Shown piece after piece: positions 1-10,687 of a stretch of 64,000 nucleotides of DNA (positions are counted from its first letter, which is position 1; each line of letters begins with the position of its first letter). Origin of the DNA: Talinum fruticosum (Eukaryota; Streptophyta; Magnoliopsida; Caryophyllales; Talinaceae); the NCBI GenBank assembly GCA_021018815.1, contig JAITYX010000003.1:2914001-2978000 (forward strand), read 5' to 3'. The position numbers and the translations under genes were made by a program. Under the pieces are notes generated by a model. It saw only the letters and a list, made by a program, of their open reading frames with translations. It ran no database searches and was not told the origin of the DNA.

Positions 1-3000
1 TAGTGTTTTTCCTTGTCAACATGTCTTGCAATTTGTGCATTCTTTGCCATATGCAATTGACAGTCATGGTCATAAATTTGAGAATTTATATTTCATTTGT
101 TGTTTTTCCAAGGTATGTGCTTACATTTTGGTTTGCTTCTTCGTCTAAATCATGAGGTCAGCAGGAAATGGTGCATCTAGCATTAAACTTATTTTGATCT
201 AAACCTTTTCCGGAGTTTGGTGCATGATACCAAATCCTTCGGTTGTGAGTTGTGACTTTGACTCGAGGGCCTTTGTCATATCTATGTTCTACATTTGTCA
301 CCTCCACCTCCACCCCCACCCCCGGTCCTAAAAAAAGAAATAGAAAAGAAAAAAAGGAAAAATAGGAAAAGGAAGTTGGCAAGTGTGTTTGTGGTTGCTA
401 ACTAGTTTGCTATAGTCATTTTCCGATACTCAGTAGGCGTTTTTACTCATTGGCCATCTTTTTTGGAAAATAAAGTGCTTCGCCGCTAGTTTTGCCATTT
501 CTAAGGTATATTTTGGTTACCATTCATGGAGCAGTTGCTATTTTCATGCAGAGTGGATCTTCAGAGAAATCAAAGGCTCGAGATGATGCAATCAATGGTA
601 TGGTGAAGGATTCTCCTCACAAGGTATGCATGTTATAGCATTTGGACTTATTTTATGTCTCTTTTAGATTTTTGTAAACTTGCTTTGCTTCTAGTCGAAC
701 CGTATGTCATAGATTCTTTCCTTTTTTCTAGGCTTGAGGTGTTCTTGTATTTCTTTTCAATGTTTGGGACTTATGTTTCTTGCTTTTGTGGTAGTTTTGG
801 AGGGTATGGCAAGATGAGTAGTTTCTCGTACTCGCTTAATCCATGGAGGAATTTTCTGTTTTTGAGATTTTATTTCATTATTTCTCTAAAATAAATATTA
901 AGGACAATGATAACAGCACCAATATGGTTTCTGTTGGAACATTCCCCCGATTAAGCAGAGAAGTTGTTTCAATTAAAGAATTTATGTGCAACAAAATATT
1001 CAGTAAGATTGGAAAGACAAACCCCATAAAAGAGGCTTCTGCCAACTTAGGAAGGATTTCAAGGATAGGGCAAAAGATGGCGATAAAAGTGGTAGCAACC
1101 ACTACTTGCACTCATGAAAATAAAGTCGTAAACCTCCTACCGAGTTACCATCATTATCTAGACACAAATAAGCCAGCTGCCACTCTGCTGCACCTGAGTG
1201 GATACCTATTTCAAACTTTTTTCTAATAGCTTTTGTTTTTAGATTAAATATATGTTTCGGGACAGCTCCCTGCTACCTCATGTTGTTGCTATCATGTTAC
1301 ACTTGCTAAATACAATGAATTTCAATGAATTCTCATGCATCATAGGCTGGATGATTCTCGCTGTTGCTCTCAGCTATCTATATAGATCATGTATTCTTCA
1401 GCTTGGTGTTGGAGATGATCCACTCTAACTCATGTGCCCTTGTTCCCTCCTTAGTAAATATCTCTAGAAATATATTGGGAAGTCTATTCTAAACGTCTTT
1501 TGAGAGAAGACACTTTGAGCTAGTCTTCCCCGATCTTATTTGTCTGTGTTATGGGGGATAGATATGTGTCACATGTCTTCCCTATTCTCCAAGGTTAATA
1601 CTCACTTCCATAAATCAAGCTGGAAGTTTAATATTACTTAGTTGGAGCTGCTCTTAAGTATGTGATATCTTTCGGATACATCTCCGATCTCTCGTAATAA
1701 AGTTTGTCCGAGAGTATTTTAGTGCATCTATCCCAACTTGTGAAATATGCTTCCTAACTTGAAAGACTTTCTTATTCGGGATGTCACACGAATGCACTAT
1801 TTTTGTTTCATTAGTCTCCGAATGGGGTCCTGTTTATTGAATGTACCAATTATGTCAAAGTCTCGCTTATAAAAAGATAAGAGCTGCTTTAGAAAGTATA
1901 AGCTCATCTTTTGTACGAAGTCTTTTGTTCTATCATGTGAAAACAGTTTGCTGAAAATTGCACTTTTCAATTATGTAAAATTGCGAACTATTATGAGAAC
2001 TACAAGTCAAAGTGTTGTGCGTAAGCGGATAATTCACACATTTTGCCTATGGAATGAAGAGGGGCATATTGGGTATTTCTTGCTTCAACCAAAATAATGA
2101 ATCCTTAAACCTTAAACCTATTTGGTCTAGCAAAACATACAGCTAACTTTATCGTGCCGACTTCTTGCTTCAAGCAAAATAATGAATCCTTAAACCTTGA
2201 GATACCAGGCGGAATTACAAAAATTTTCATACAATGGACTCATAACTATGAAATTCCGATGGTAGAATAGAAGATTGAGCCAATTTACAGCATAAAGAAA
2301 AACGAGTGCTATTCTAGCTCGCTAATAGCTATCGAGCAGACAGATCAAGAAACAGATAAGGCTGATTTCACATACCAAATGTCTTATGTCTCACTTTCTT
2401 GCCCAAACAGAATTCATATTGAACATTTTCATATGCCAAAGCTTTTACGGATGCAGCTATAGACTCAGCCTCTAATTTACATATTTCATCTCGTAACTCA
2501 AGCAATCGTTATCTCATCGTAGAAGGTCTGCTGCAGCTAACAACAGACTATGTGCAAGCAAAAGCTCTGTTGGCTGGGCAAGCAACCATCTCGCTGCAGT
2601 AGTAGTTGCTGTTGGATGCTCGCAGCCTTCTGCCGCGCATAGTCGCTGTTCTCGGCGATCCCGGCGATCTCCCCTTCAAGCTTGAAACTGGGTAATCCTT
2701 CTTCAACTCTCTCTTAGGATTTGATTGGGACACATAATCGTTCGATGTTAGGGGGTTTGGTAATCAACCCAATCAATCCACGTACGTCCGGATACTACTA
2801 ATAATTCTCTATTTTTTTGCGAGATGTGGACTTGTTTGGAGATGTGGACTACTCATTCAAGTTCCAACACTTCCTTACCTTTTAGTTTTTTGGTTAATAT
2901 TGCTTGTACTCGGATATCAATTACTATGAGAACTTCTAGTTTCCTCAATTGTTTTTTAGATTATGTGTTTTAGGATGCTTTTGATATTAGGTTATGTTTT

Positions 3001-3149
3001 ATATTGTGTAATCGCAGACCGAGTGGTATTCAAAGGAAGTAATACATATCAATTCGAGTTTGTTGTTACTATATATTAGTGATCAATAGTTTATTACATT
3101 ATTTTAAATATAATTGACAAAATTATATATTTAGGTTATCCATAATATT
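1..3149. other. Unassigned AT-rich DNA with one exon-like segment
   Basis: Apart from the exon-like segment at 552-623, I see no recognisable protein domain, RNA gene or transposon terminus here. A 127-codon plus-strand ORF (843-1226) and a 77-codon minus-strand ORF (878-1111) overlap; neither resembles a family I know. The stretch from about 2760 to 3150 may already be the interior of the CACTA element whose terminus lies at 3504, because no opposite terminus was found. Confidence 0.4.
552..623 (+). CDS. Possible single internal exon of a host gene
   Basis: A 72-nt open segment is preceded by a pyrimidine-rich stretch ending in TTTTCATGCAG and followed directly by GTATGCATG, so it has both a good 3' and a good 5' splice signal. 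It is an exact multiple of three and reads as 24 residues beginning SGSSEKSKARDD and ending KDSPHK, a hydrophilic, Lys/Ser/Asp-rich linker-like stretch. No domain is recognisable and no neighbouring exon could be placed with confidence. It may belong to a host gene extending left of the window, or to a gene fragment carried by the neighbouring CACTA element. Confidence 0.35.
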
Positions 3150-3504
3150 ATTAACGATGAAAATGTTAATCGTTAAAGAAATAACGATGAACCAAATTGG
3201 TTGTTAATGATCATGATTTTAATTTTTGTATTTATGGTTCTTCTAAATCTACTGACGAAAAATTTTGTCGTTAATGATATGTAGTTCATCGTTATTTAAT
3301 CAACTAATTACGACGACATCTTGTTTCATCGTTATTTTAAGTAACGACTGAAAATTTTAAAGTCATCGTTAAAAGTATTAACGAGGGAAGCACTAACGAC
3401 GATCGACGACCAAAATTTTTTGGTCGTTAATCACTTTTAACGACAATAAAATGTACTTTTAACCACCAATTTATTCGTCGTTAGAACCCTTTTTCCTAGT
3501 AGTG
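3150..3504 (-). mobile_element. CACTA transposon terminus with subterminal repeats
   Basis: Read on the minus strand the segment starts at 3504 with CACTACTAGGAAAAAGGG, the usual terminal form of plant CACTA (En/Spm) elements. It continues with many short variants of AACGACGA/TTAACGAC in both orientations, typical of subterminal transposase-binding repeats. It abuts the LTR fragment at 3505, and the three bases ACT at 3505-3507 could be one copy of the 3-bp target duplication. The opposite end of this element was not found in the window. Confidence 0.8.
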
Positions 3505-4125
3505 ACTTTTGTATTTCAAAAAGTGTATCGTCGTTTGAATAACCTACAAAAGTAAATCAAATTGATTCTCAATGTATAAAATACTTTGGTGTAAGATTAG
3601 ACATAGATAATAATATAATTAAGATAATTGACTGACTAATTATCTCGAGTCGAAAAGGAATGGAATTTTCTGTGTCTAATATCCATGAAACTCAAAATTC
3701 CATCCGAGTTAGTCTAAGCGAGAATCAAGTTATACAACGAATATCGAGTGAAACAAACTTGATCTAGACTAAGCATGGTTCGGACTAGAAGCACCGACTA
3801 TAACAGAATAGGACTTATAACATGAAGTCGATTTGAGTGCGGTTAAGCGAAATACTAGTCATTTCAACATGCGATAAATCTAAGTGATGAGGGACTCGTA
3901 ACTAAGTGAGACAACGTGAGTGCATATCTATTTTCCGAGTCACTTAGAGACAAGCAAGAAATACATGAAGTCAATGTCATATCACTTAGAGAAAATACTA
4001 TCACTCATAAAAGTTTCTAAGGTACAGAGAATGCCTTGGAATCAAAACTCTATAAGTGAGAAATTCTTATACCTGATTCCTTTGTTAGAACTCGGAATTG
4101 TGCTCGAGTCAAGTCCGAGTCTTCA
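3505..4125 (-). repeat. Sirevirus 3' LTR, U3 part only (older minus-strand element)
   Basis: The reverse complement begins at 4125 with TGAAGACTCGGACTT, the same start as the LTRs at 6005, 23420 and 56833, and follows them through the CCAAAGTATTTTATAC block until it is cut at 3505 by the CACTA terminus. The rest of this LTR (TATA, U5) is missing from the left side. It is preceded in its own orientation by a polypurine tract, so it is the 3' LTR of the element whose envelope-like and RNase H parts lie at 4553-6004 and 16705-18292. Confidence 0.9.
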
Positions 4126-4139
4126 ATCTCCCCTCTTTG
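4126..4139 (-). other. Polypurine tract of the older Sirevirus
   Basis: Reverse complement reads CAAAGAGGGGAGAT immediately before the LTR start TGAAG. The plus-strand element has the equivalent AAAAAGGGGAGAT at 15116-15128. It is the expected plus-strand priming site. Confidence 0.85.
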
Positions 4140-4552
4140 ATGAAAGGCATTCCATACTTAGACAGAAACTTTGTTAGTGATAAAGATCCGCTTTTGAATA
4201 CTTGCGTAGAAAATCGGACAAGTAATGCAAGCTTAAAGTATCGGATCATAAGGAATATATACTTAGCATTGAAATAATGCTAACTTAGAAATAGTTGTAA
4301 TAACCAATAATCACAGAGAAAATTGAAGAGAAAGCATTAATTCATTGAAATTAAAGAGAGTACACAGATGAAGAAACTCCCCTAAACAAGACAACAAATT
4401 TTCTATCTATGTTCTCCCCTTGCCTTTCAAGTAAAAACAAAAATAGGAAGAATACAGACAAGTAGTACATATTTGATGTCCGGACAAACGAAAAATTTTC
4501 GTAAAGAAGAAGAATCTGGCAGATCGTGGAATTGTGACACAGTTCATGGCGC

Positions 4553-6004
4553 CTACGAGGGAGAGGGGGATGTCCGAGTAGAAGAAGAGGGATGAGAGGT
4601 ACGCCGGCGTTGGTAGGATCTTGACGATGTGCTTGAGCACGGCGGAGGGAGGACCGGGATTACCGTCAAGGGCTCGGCTCTGAGTGGTCGACCCGTAACG
4701 AGAAGATCTAGAGGTTCTTCCTCGTGGACTCCGGTAGCTGGAGGGGTCCGCTCGGCTCGACCCGCCGCAGTTGGCCTAGCGCAGCCTAGGTCTTTCGACC
4801 CACTCGGACTCGCCGTCCGAGCTGAGTACTGCCACTTATGCTTGAGGAGCGAGTTGACCCTCGCCGGTCCTTCCTTCTTCTTCTTTTTATGCCTCCCTTG
4901 CCCGTAAGGAGATGCTCGCACCTGCAGGCTCCTCGGCGTCGCTTCTTCTTTGTCTCGCTTCTTCTTCCTCCCCGCTTTCGAGGAGGTCAAGGCTGGGCTC
5001 GAGGATGCTTCGGAGGTGTCCGAGTCACCGTGGTCCCGAGCCGCCTTGGACCTTCTCTCCCGGAGGAGCTCGATCAGCTCCTTTTGCTCCTTCACCAAGC
5101 CCTTCATCTCAAGAACCAGTTCTTGCTCGCTCTCGAATTTGAGACTTGGCTGTTTTTGGTTGATGGTCATGGACTGATAGACAGTTTTAAATGACCGGAG
5201 CATGTCCTTGAAATTCGAGGACACGTAATTAATTTTGTCTAGGAAAGCGGAGGACAAAATGGCGGAGAGAGACTTAAAAGCACCTAAGGTGGAAGCACCA
5301 ACAGGTGGGGCAGGGAGAGAGAGGGGTGTTTCTTTCGAGTTTAAGGCGGAGAAGGAGGCCTCAGCTGTGAATTGTGTACCCGGATACCAGGTTGAGTTTC
5401 CCGATACCCGTACCCTCGGAGTTCCTTTTTGCCGACCACAACGGCACCCTCGTAAGCAGCGTTGGGGTCCGAGGGGATAGGAACCTTGAATTGTTTGAAA
5501 ACAAGGGTGAGAAGCACACCGAAGGGAAGAGGGGTGTTCTTCTTATTTTGGAGTTGAGTCGGCACAGACTGCCATCCGCTCGATTATTGAGGGGAAGAGG
5601 TCTACTTTGTAGCCCTCAAGAATGTCAAAAAGTGCTTTTAAGTGCTTGGAGTTGGGGTTCTCCTTGCTGGAATGCCGAGAGAAAAAGGTCTTATCAGCAG
5701 GAAGCATAGAAGGCATGCTTCGACTTCAACCGAGTCACTGAAAACTTTTTCGTGAATCAGGGAACACTTTGGCAAATTTTTCAAAGAAGTCATCAGCGAC
5801 TTCAGTGAATGGAATGGGTTGTTGTTCAAGAAAAGAGAGGAAACCTTGAACGAGCAAGTGGAGGAGAGAGGTGTTTATGCGAACAGTAACGTTCGAACCC
5901 TAGAGGTTAGAACACCTTGAGAGTGAGTGAGGTGAGCGTAAAACTCGTAAACGAGTTCGGGGTCAATGAACTCGGTGAAACAAAGAAAATTGTAAGCACC
6001 GGTA
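4553..6004 (-). pseudogene. Sirevirus envelope-like ORF, C-terminal part (older element)
   Basis: Minus-strand ORF lying between RNase H and the 3' LTR, the position that defines the envelope-like gene of Sireviruses. Residues 1-234 of the longest open block (5257 down to 4553) contain a heptad-like acidic/basic helix (QELVLEMKGLVKEQKELIEL), an Arg/Lys-rich segment with a run of five lysines, and a Ser/Pro-rich tail ending TSPSPS. No convincing transmembrane helix is visible, so an entry function is not supported; envelope-like describes position only. The upstream part (5258-6004) is frameshifted. The ORF is interrupted at 6004/16705 by the younger Sirevirus, and its N-terminal segment continues at 16705-16883. 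Confidence 0.75.
6000..6004. repeat. Target site duplication CGGTA (left copy)
   Basis: CGGTA directly precedes the 5' LTR start at 6005 and is repeated exactly at 16705-16709, directly after the 3' LTR. A 5-bp duplication is the expected footprint of an LTR-retrotransposon integrase. Confidence 0.95.
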
Positions 6005-7540
6005 TGAAGACTCGGACACTCGCTCAATACTTTTCCGAGTTGTATAAGAGGGATCAGGTATAACAATCTCTTACTTATAGAGTTTTGATTCCAAGGCATT
6101 CTCTCGCCCCTTAGAAACTTTTCCGAGTAATATGGTATCTTCTCTAAGTGATATAGCTTTTACTTCTTGTATCTCTTGAGTGACTCGTAAAACCGATATG
6201 TGTATCTCACTCGGTTCCGAGTCCCTCATCACTTAGATTTATCGCATGCTCGAATAGACTAGTATTCCGCTCACATCCGACTCCTTTCTATAAGGTCTAT
6301 CTTATTGAAGTCAGTACTCTCATCTGTTTCATGTTTAATCTATATCAAGTTATTTCACTCTAATATTCTTTCTAACTTGATTCTTTGCTTAGACTAACTC
6401 GGATGGAATTTTGAGCTATATGGATATTAGACTCGTAAAATTCCATTCTCTTTTCGACTCGAGATAATTACCAACTTAATTATCTTAATTATTTTATTAT
6501 CTCGTGTCTAATCTTGGACCAAAGTATTTTACACTTTGAGAAACAAAACCGATTTACTTTTGTAGGTTATTCAAACGAGGATACACTTTTCGAAATACAA
6601 AAGTAACCGGCTTCTTCTCTCGCTCCAGTTCCGTAAGATTGTGTCGGAGCCGTTTGTTTTCAAATCTAGAAAACTAGAACGCTAAGCTAAACGGTGGTTT
6701 CCACCTTATCTTTCAAGACATCGCCAATGGTTTTGGGACTTCCAAGAGAGTTTAACCGTTGTCCAACGTTCATATCACAACGGATACTTTTTGAGTGACT
6801 AAGAAAGCTTCTCTCAACGGTCACAAAGGACTCTCAATCAGCGAGATGAAGATAACGGCTACTCTGCCTGGTCATTTATAAATAGAAGCCAACTCACAAG
6901 ACTTGAAGATTGCCGAACATATTGTCAATACACGAACTTGAGCAAAGTCATTGTATTTACTCTCAATCTTCTACTTACAACTCCCACTCGTAATTCATTA
7001 CTTTCCGAGTTGTAAGGTCTTGTACTTAGTTACAAACACTTTCTTACTTTCTCTGTAAGGTCCCTTGACTAAGCTGTAAAGGTTAACTCAGCGTAGTTGC
7101 CCCTAGCTGTAAGGGTTATCTTAGCTAGGAAGTACTAGATCGAGATAAGGGAATTTTTGAGTCTAGGAAAACTTGTAAAGAGTTGTCTAAGGGAGTAACT
7201 CGGGTTCGATCGGTTCACGGTATTTTGTGGACTCAAAATAGTGAATTTCACTTGGTGCTTGGATTAGCACGGTTCGTGGTTTTCCGCCCAGGAGGGTTTC
7301 CACGTAATTGCTAAGTGTTATCTTTCCGAGTTCATTCTAGACTCGGACGGTTTACGACTCCGCTTAATTTGCTTCTTTACTCGTGATAGCATTTCGAGTC
7401 CATACTTTTCTAACTCTGCTGTCGATTCGGAATTTGTCTCTGTCTCGTCTTTATCAAAAGAACTTGAATTTCTAGGAAAATCCTCCATCACCCTATTCAC
7501 CCCCTCTAGGGTCACTCATACTCTCCCGAGCAACCCTTCA
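6005..7540 (+). repeat. 5' LTR of the nested Sirevirus
   Basis: Starts TGAAGACTCGGACAC and ends CAACCCTTCA, directly followed by ATTGGTATCGAGCC (primer site). It carries the family blocks: CCAAAGTATTTTACACTTTG near 6521, a TATA-like box at 6877-6885, the chain of short GTAAGG/TGTAAG motifs around 7010-7090, and the terminal CACCCTATTCACCCCCTCTA block. Length is 1536 bp against 1576 bp for its partner. Confidence 0.95.
6877..6885 (+). promoter_or_regulatory. LTR TATA box
   Basis: TATAAATAG followed by AAGCCAACTCACAAG. The same box in the same context is present in the LTRs at 16036, 57782 and 58695, and degraded to TACATATAG at 24357. It is the likely U3 promoter of the family. Confidence 0.7.
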
Positions 7541-7542
7541 AT

Positions 7543-7554
7543 TGGTATCGAGCC
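7543..7554 (+). other. Primer binding site, initiator-Met tRNA type
   Basis: TGGTATCGAGCC lies two bases after the LTR end. It matches the copia consensus TGGTATCAGAGCC apart from one missing base; the copy at 25026 keeps TGGTATCGGAGCC. The spacing and sequence fix the LTR boundary. Confidence 0.85.
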
Positions 7555-7599
7555 TAGCCTTTTAGAAAGGATCTAACCACCCAAAGGTCTAAAGATCAA

Positions 7600-9009
7600 A
7601 TGGCTCGAACACCGGAGAGTTCAATAAAGGAAGATCTTCCAGCAGACCACCAAAATTCAAAGGATCAAACTTTGGGCACTCGGAAGAAACGTATGGAATG
7701 TTTCCTCATGGATCATGATGAAGATGTGTGGGAAATCATACAACAAGGAAACTACATTCCAATGAAGGCGAGAGGAATTTAAAATCATTCCTAAGACAAA
7801 GGCCGAGTTTACTCTCGGCGAAGCGCAGAAGTTCGAAAGAACTTCAACGTAATGAACATTCCGATGTGCGCCATTAGATCGGAAGAATACAATCGGGTGT
7901 CTACCTGCGGCTCAGCAAAAGAAGTGTGGGACACGCTTGTCAACACTTACGAAGGCACAAGCTAGGTCGGACAAGCGAAGATCGGTCGAGTATCTTCGTA
8001 AATACGAGCTATTTAAGATGGAGCCAGAAGAAAACATCACTTAAATGTTCATTCGATTTACTGAGATTACCAACAATCTCAAATCATCTGGGTAAGAAGA
8101 TTTCCCACGAGGAAATGTGCGGAAAGATACTCGAAGTCTACCCAAAAGAAGATGGGGTCCCAAGGTGACTCGCCATAGAGGAGGCTCAAAACCTCTCACT
8201 CTTAAAGCCGGACGAGCTCATCGGAAAGCTTCTCGCTCACGAAATCCATTTAGAAGAGGAGGATGTCGAGGGCGTACCAAAGAAACATAGCATTGGAAGC
8301 CTCGGAATCCAATGAAGCAAATCTGAGCTCCTTTGACTTAGAAGACGATCCCATGGCACTCGATTGCTAGAGGCTTCAAGAGAATAATGAAGCACAAAAG
8401 ATGGGATAAAAGGCCAAAAGAAGAATTCTACAAGAAAGACAAGAGGGACAGAAAAGGTAAGTATTCTTCACCTTCAAAGTTACTCTTATCTAAGAATTCT
8501 GGATGCTTTGAGTGTGGCAGCAAAGACCATATAGTCAAAGACTGTCCGAAAAGGAAAAGGGACAGAAAGAAGAAGAAGGCTATGATGGCAACATGGAGCA
8601 ATGAGGACTCATCGGAAGATGACGAGGACTCGGACGACTCGAAATGTCCGATGGCAATCTCGACTCGGAAGCTGAAAGGGAGTCGGACTCGGACTCGGAC
8701 AATGAGGAAACTAATCCTCAAGAGGTAATTGATTATTTCGTAAAATTCTCCAAAGTTGATTTAGCTAAGTACATTTTTACTTTGGAAGAAAAGTCCAATT
8801 CGATTCTTCTAAATTCAAATAACAACTTGAGTCAATTTCTTCGAGAGCACTTCCTTGAAAAATGAATTGGAAAAGCTGAGACTCACACTCGGAGAACTCA
8901 AGACTAGTGCTCAAACTAATGAGACCGAGTCCGAGCTACTCAGGAAAGAAAATGAGCAACTAAAACGAAGCTCACCGAGTCTCAAGATCTAATTTTGAAA
9001 TTTACTTAA
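7600..9009 (+). pseudogene. gag: Sirevirus gag, frameshifted
   Basis: Nucleocapsid/capsid gene just after the primer site. The start at 7600 (MAR...) matches the gag start at 25083. The reading frame is lost within the first residues by a missing base at the CTCGG motif and changes several more times. Recognisable parts are MECFLMDHDEDVWEIIQQ (about 7690), the zinc knuckle CFECGSKDHIVKDC (8504-8545, a complete CX2CX4HX4C), an acidic Ser/Asp/Glu tract after it, and a C-terminal Glu/Lys helix similar to that at 26300-26470. The stop at 9007-9009 matches the stop of the copy at 26505. The knuckle identifies it as RNA-binding gag; the capsid portion is too disrupted to be functional. Confidence 0.85.
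8682..8702. repeat. TCGGAC hexanucleotide run in gag
   Basis: Three to four units of TCGGAC within the acidic Ser/Asp tract of gag. The related gag at 26155-26185 has a looser version. Confidence 0.7.
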
Positions 9010-9427
9010 GGTTAGAAAAACCTTGACATGCTCTTAGGATCACAATGTGTCTCCTTTCGAAAAGAAGGTCTTGGTTTCAACAAAGAAGAGGAATCCAATT
9101 CCTACTCGGAATTATTCAAAAGGATTCCGAAGCTGTAAAGTTCGGGAAAGCTGAGCACGGTCCCATTCACGAAATGAAGGGATGACTAAGCCTAGAAGCT
9201 GCTCACAAAAAGAAACCATTTTCTCCTGTTTCAAAAGGAAAGGTTTTCAAATAGAAAGAGACACGGACTCGGTTCTCGAAAAGAAGACTCGAGAATCAGA
9301 CAAAACCCAAAGTCATTCAAATGTAGGTTCCGAAAAACCTTCTTCCTCGAGAAAGGACCACGAGTAAGGAATGTTACTTGGGTTCGTTAGAGGAAGTGAG
9401 AAGGGTTAAATTCTCTCTGTTTTGCAG
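9010..9427 (+). other. Linker between gag and protease
   Basis: Frameshifted Lys/Arg-rich sequence that corresponds to 26506-26894 in the element at 23.4 kb. No domain is seen. It ends with TTTTGCAGGTCACT just before protease, which resembles a splice acceptor (TTTGCAG) and is conserved as TTTTTGCAGGCCACT at 26877-26891. Confidence 0.5.
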
Positions 9428-9598
9428 GTCACTCGGAAGAGATCAAAAGGACAATGGTACCTTGACGGTGGATGTTCACGCCACATGTCGGGAGATGCGG
9501 GACTCTTTTACGAGTTAGAAAAACATAAAGGAGGAAAGGTCACATTTGGAGATGATAGCAAAGACAAGATAGTTGGGATAGGCAAGATTGGAAAATAA
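9428..9598 (+). pseudogene. pol: Copia aspartic protease, active site altered
   Basis: The frame reads GQWYLDGGCSRHMSGDAGLF, the copia protease region whose usual catalytic triad D-S/T-G is here D-G-G. The related copy at 29077 keeps codons for DSG but is frameshifted beside it. A TAA at 9596-9598 ends the frame where the relative reads on (GKGSNLV). It processes the Gag-Pol polyprotein in functional elements; this copy should be inactive. Confidence 0.8.
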
Positions 9599-9599
9599 A

Positions 9600-10687
9600 G
9601 CAATCTGGTCGAGTCCAGTCTACCTTATCAAAGGATTAAAGTATAATCTGCTGAGCATCTCTCAACTGTGCGATAAAGGTCAAGAGGTAAGATTCACTCG
9701 GACTAACTGCTACATTTCGATGTTACCACCAAGGAGATCAAGCTTTCGGGTAAGAGATCGGGTAACACCTATATCATTCCTCTCTCGACCCAAGTCAGAA
9801 TTTATCTTGCTTAAAAGCATCTCTTTATGATGACTCATGGTTATGGCATCGTAGATTAGGCCATATTAGCATGCATACTATCAAAAAATTAGCATCTCAT
9901 GGTCCGGTTAGGGGTTTACCTAACTGTGTCTTTGAGAAAGATAAAGTTTGTGAAGCATGCACCGAGGGAAACAAGTCAGATCTTAATTCAAATCTCTAAA
10001 GACAGTTTCCACATCCAAAGTTCTTGAACTACTGCATATGGATTTATGCGGTGAAATTCTGTTAAGAGCCTCGGAGGTAAATCATATATCTTTGTTATTA
10101 TTGATGATTATTCTCGATTTACCCGGGTATGTTTTCTTAAGCACAAAAATGAAGCATTCAAAGAGTTCAGCAAGCTCTGTAGAAAAATCCAAGTTGAGTC
10201 TCGGACTCGGATCCGGAGAATTCGAACCGACCATGGAAGGGAGTTCGACAACTCGGAATTCTCGAGTTTTGTGATAAAAATGGCATCTCTCACAATTTCT
10301 CATCACCCGAACTCCTCAAAAAATGGAGTACAACTTGCCTTACTATTTCCAGGCAGAGGCGATCAACTCAGCCAACTATACTTTGAACAGATGCCTCATC
10401 GGACCCATATTGAAGAAAACACACCTTATGAGCTCTACAAGGGGAAGAAACCAAATATTTCCTACTTCAGACCATTTGGATGTAAGTGCTTCGTTCACAA
10501 CAATAGTAAGGATCACCTGACCAAGTTTGATGCTCGGTCGGATGAAGGTATTTTTCTAGGTTATTCTTCTCACAACAAAGCTTATCGCATTTTCAATAAG
10601 AGAATTAACAAAGTGGAAGAAAGCATCCACGTTGTGTTTGATGAGCATGAACAGGAAAAACCAAGCGAGTCTTCATACTCGAATTGA
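9600..10687 (+). pseudogene. pol: Copia GAG-pre-integrase and integrase
   Basis: The pre-integrase zinc-binding part is intact around 9825-9975: WLWHRRLGHISMHTIKKLAS followed by KVCEACTEG (HHCC pattern). The catalytic core begins near 10030 (HMDLCG) and continues in shifting frames (IDDYSRFT, FLKHKNEAFK). The C-terminal block is open from 10271 to 10687 and includes TPYELYKGKKPNISYFRPFG and GIFLGYSSHNKAYRIFNKR, both hallmarks of copia integrase. Several frameshifts in the core make it inactive as read. Confidence 0.88.

Noticed and set aside
878..1226. Overlapping ORFs on both strands near 1 kb
   Set aside because: They read each other's complement, neither shows a domain, and no splice structure supports one over the other.
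4629..5480. Several plus-strand ORFs opposite the envelope-like gene
   Set aside because: Arg/Ser/Pro/Leu-rich shadows of a GC-rich coding strand with no start context or homology; the same shadows occur opposite 13.5-14.7 kb.
5875..6099. Minus-strand ORF crossing the LTR boundary at 6005
   Set aside because: A chimera of LTR sequence and the older envelope-like ORF; only the part below 6004 is real coding remnant.
7318..7515. Minus-strand ORF at the 3' end of the 5' LTR (and its longer relative at 16514-16945)
   Set aside because: It lies inside a non-coding LTR, antisense to the element. The longer version is a fusion of LTR sequence with the older envelope-like ORF created by the insertion at 16704.
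7543..7554. tRNA-like match TGGTATCGAGCC
   Set aside because: Only the tRNA 3'-end complement used as a primer site; no cloverleaf could be formed around it. No tRNA gene was found in the window.
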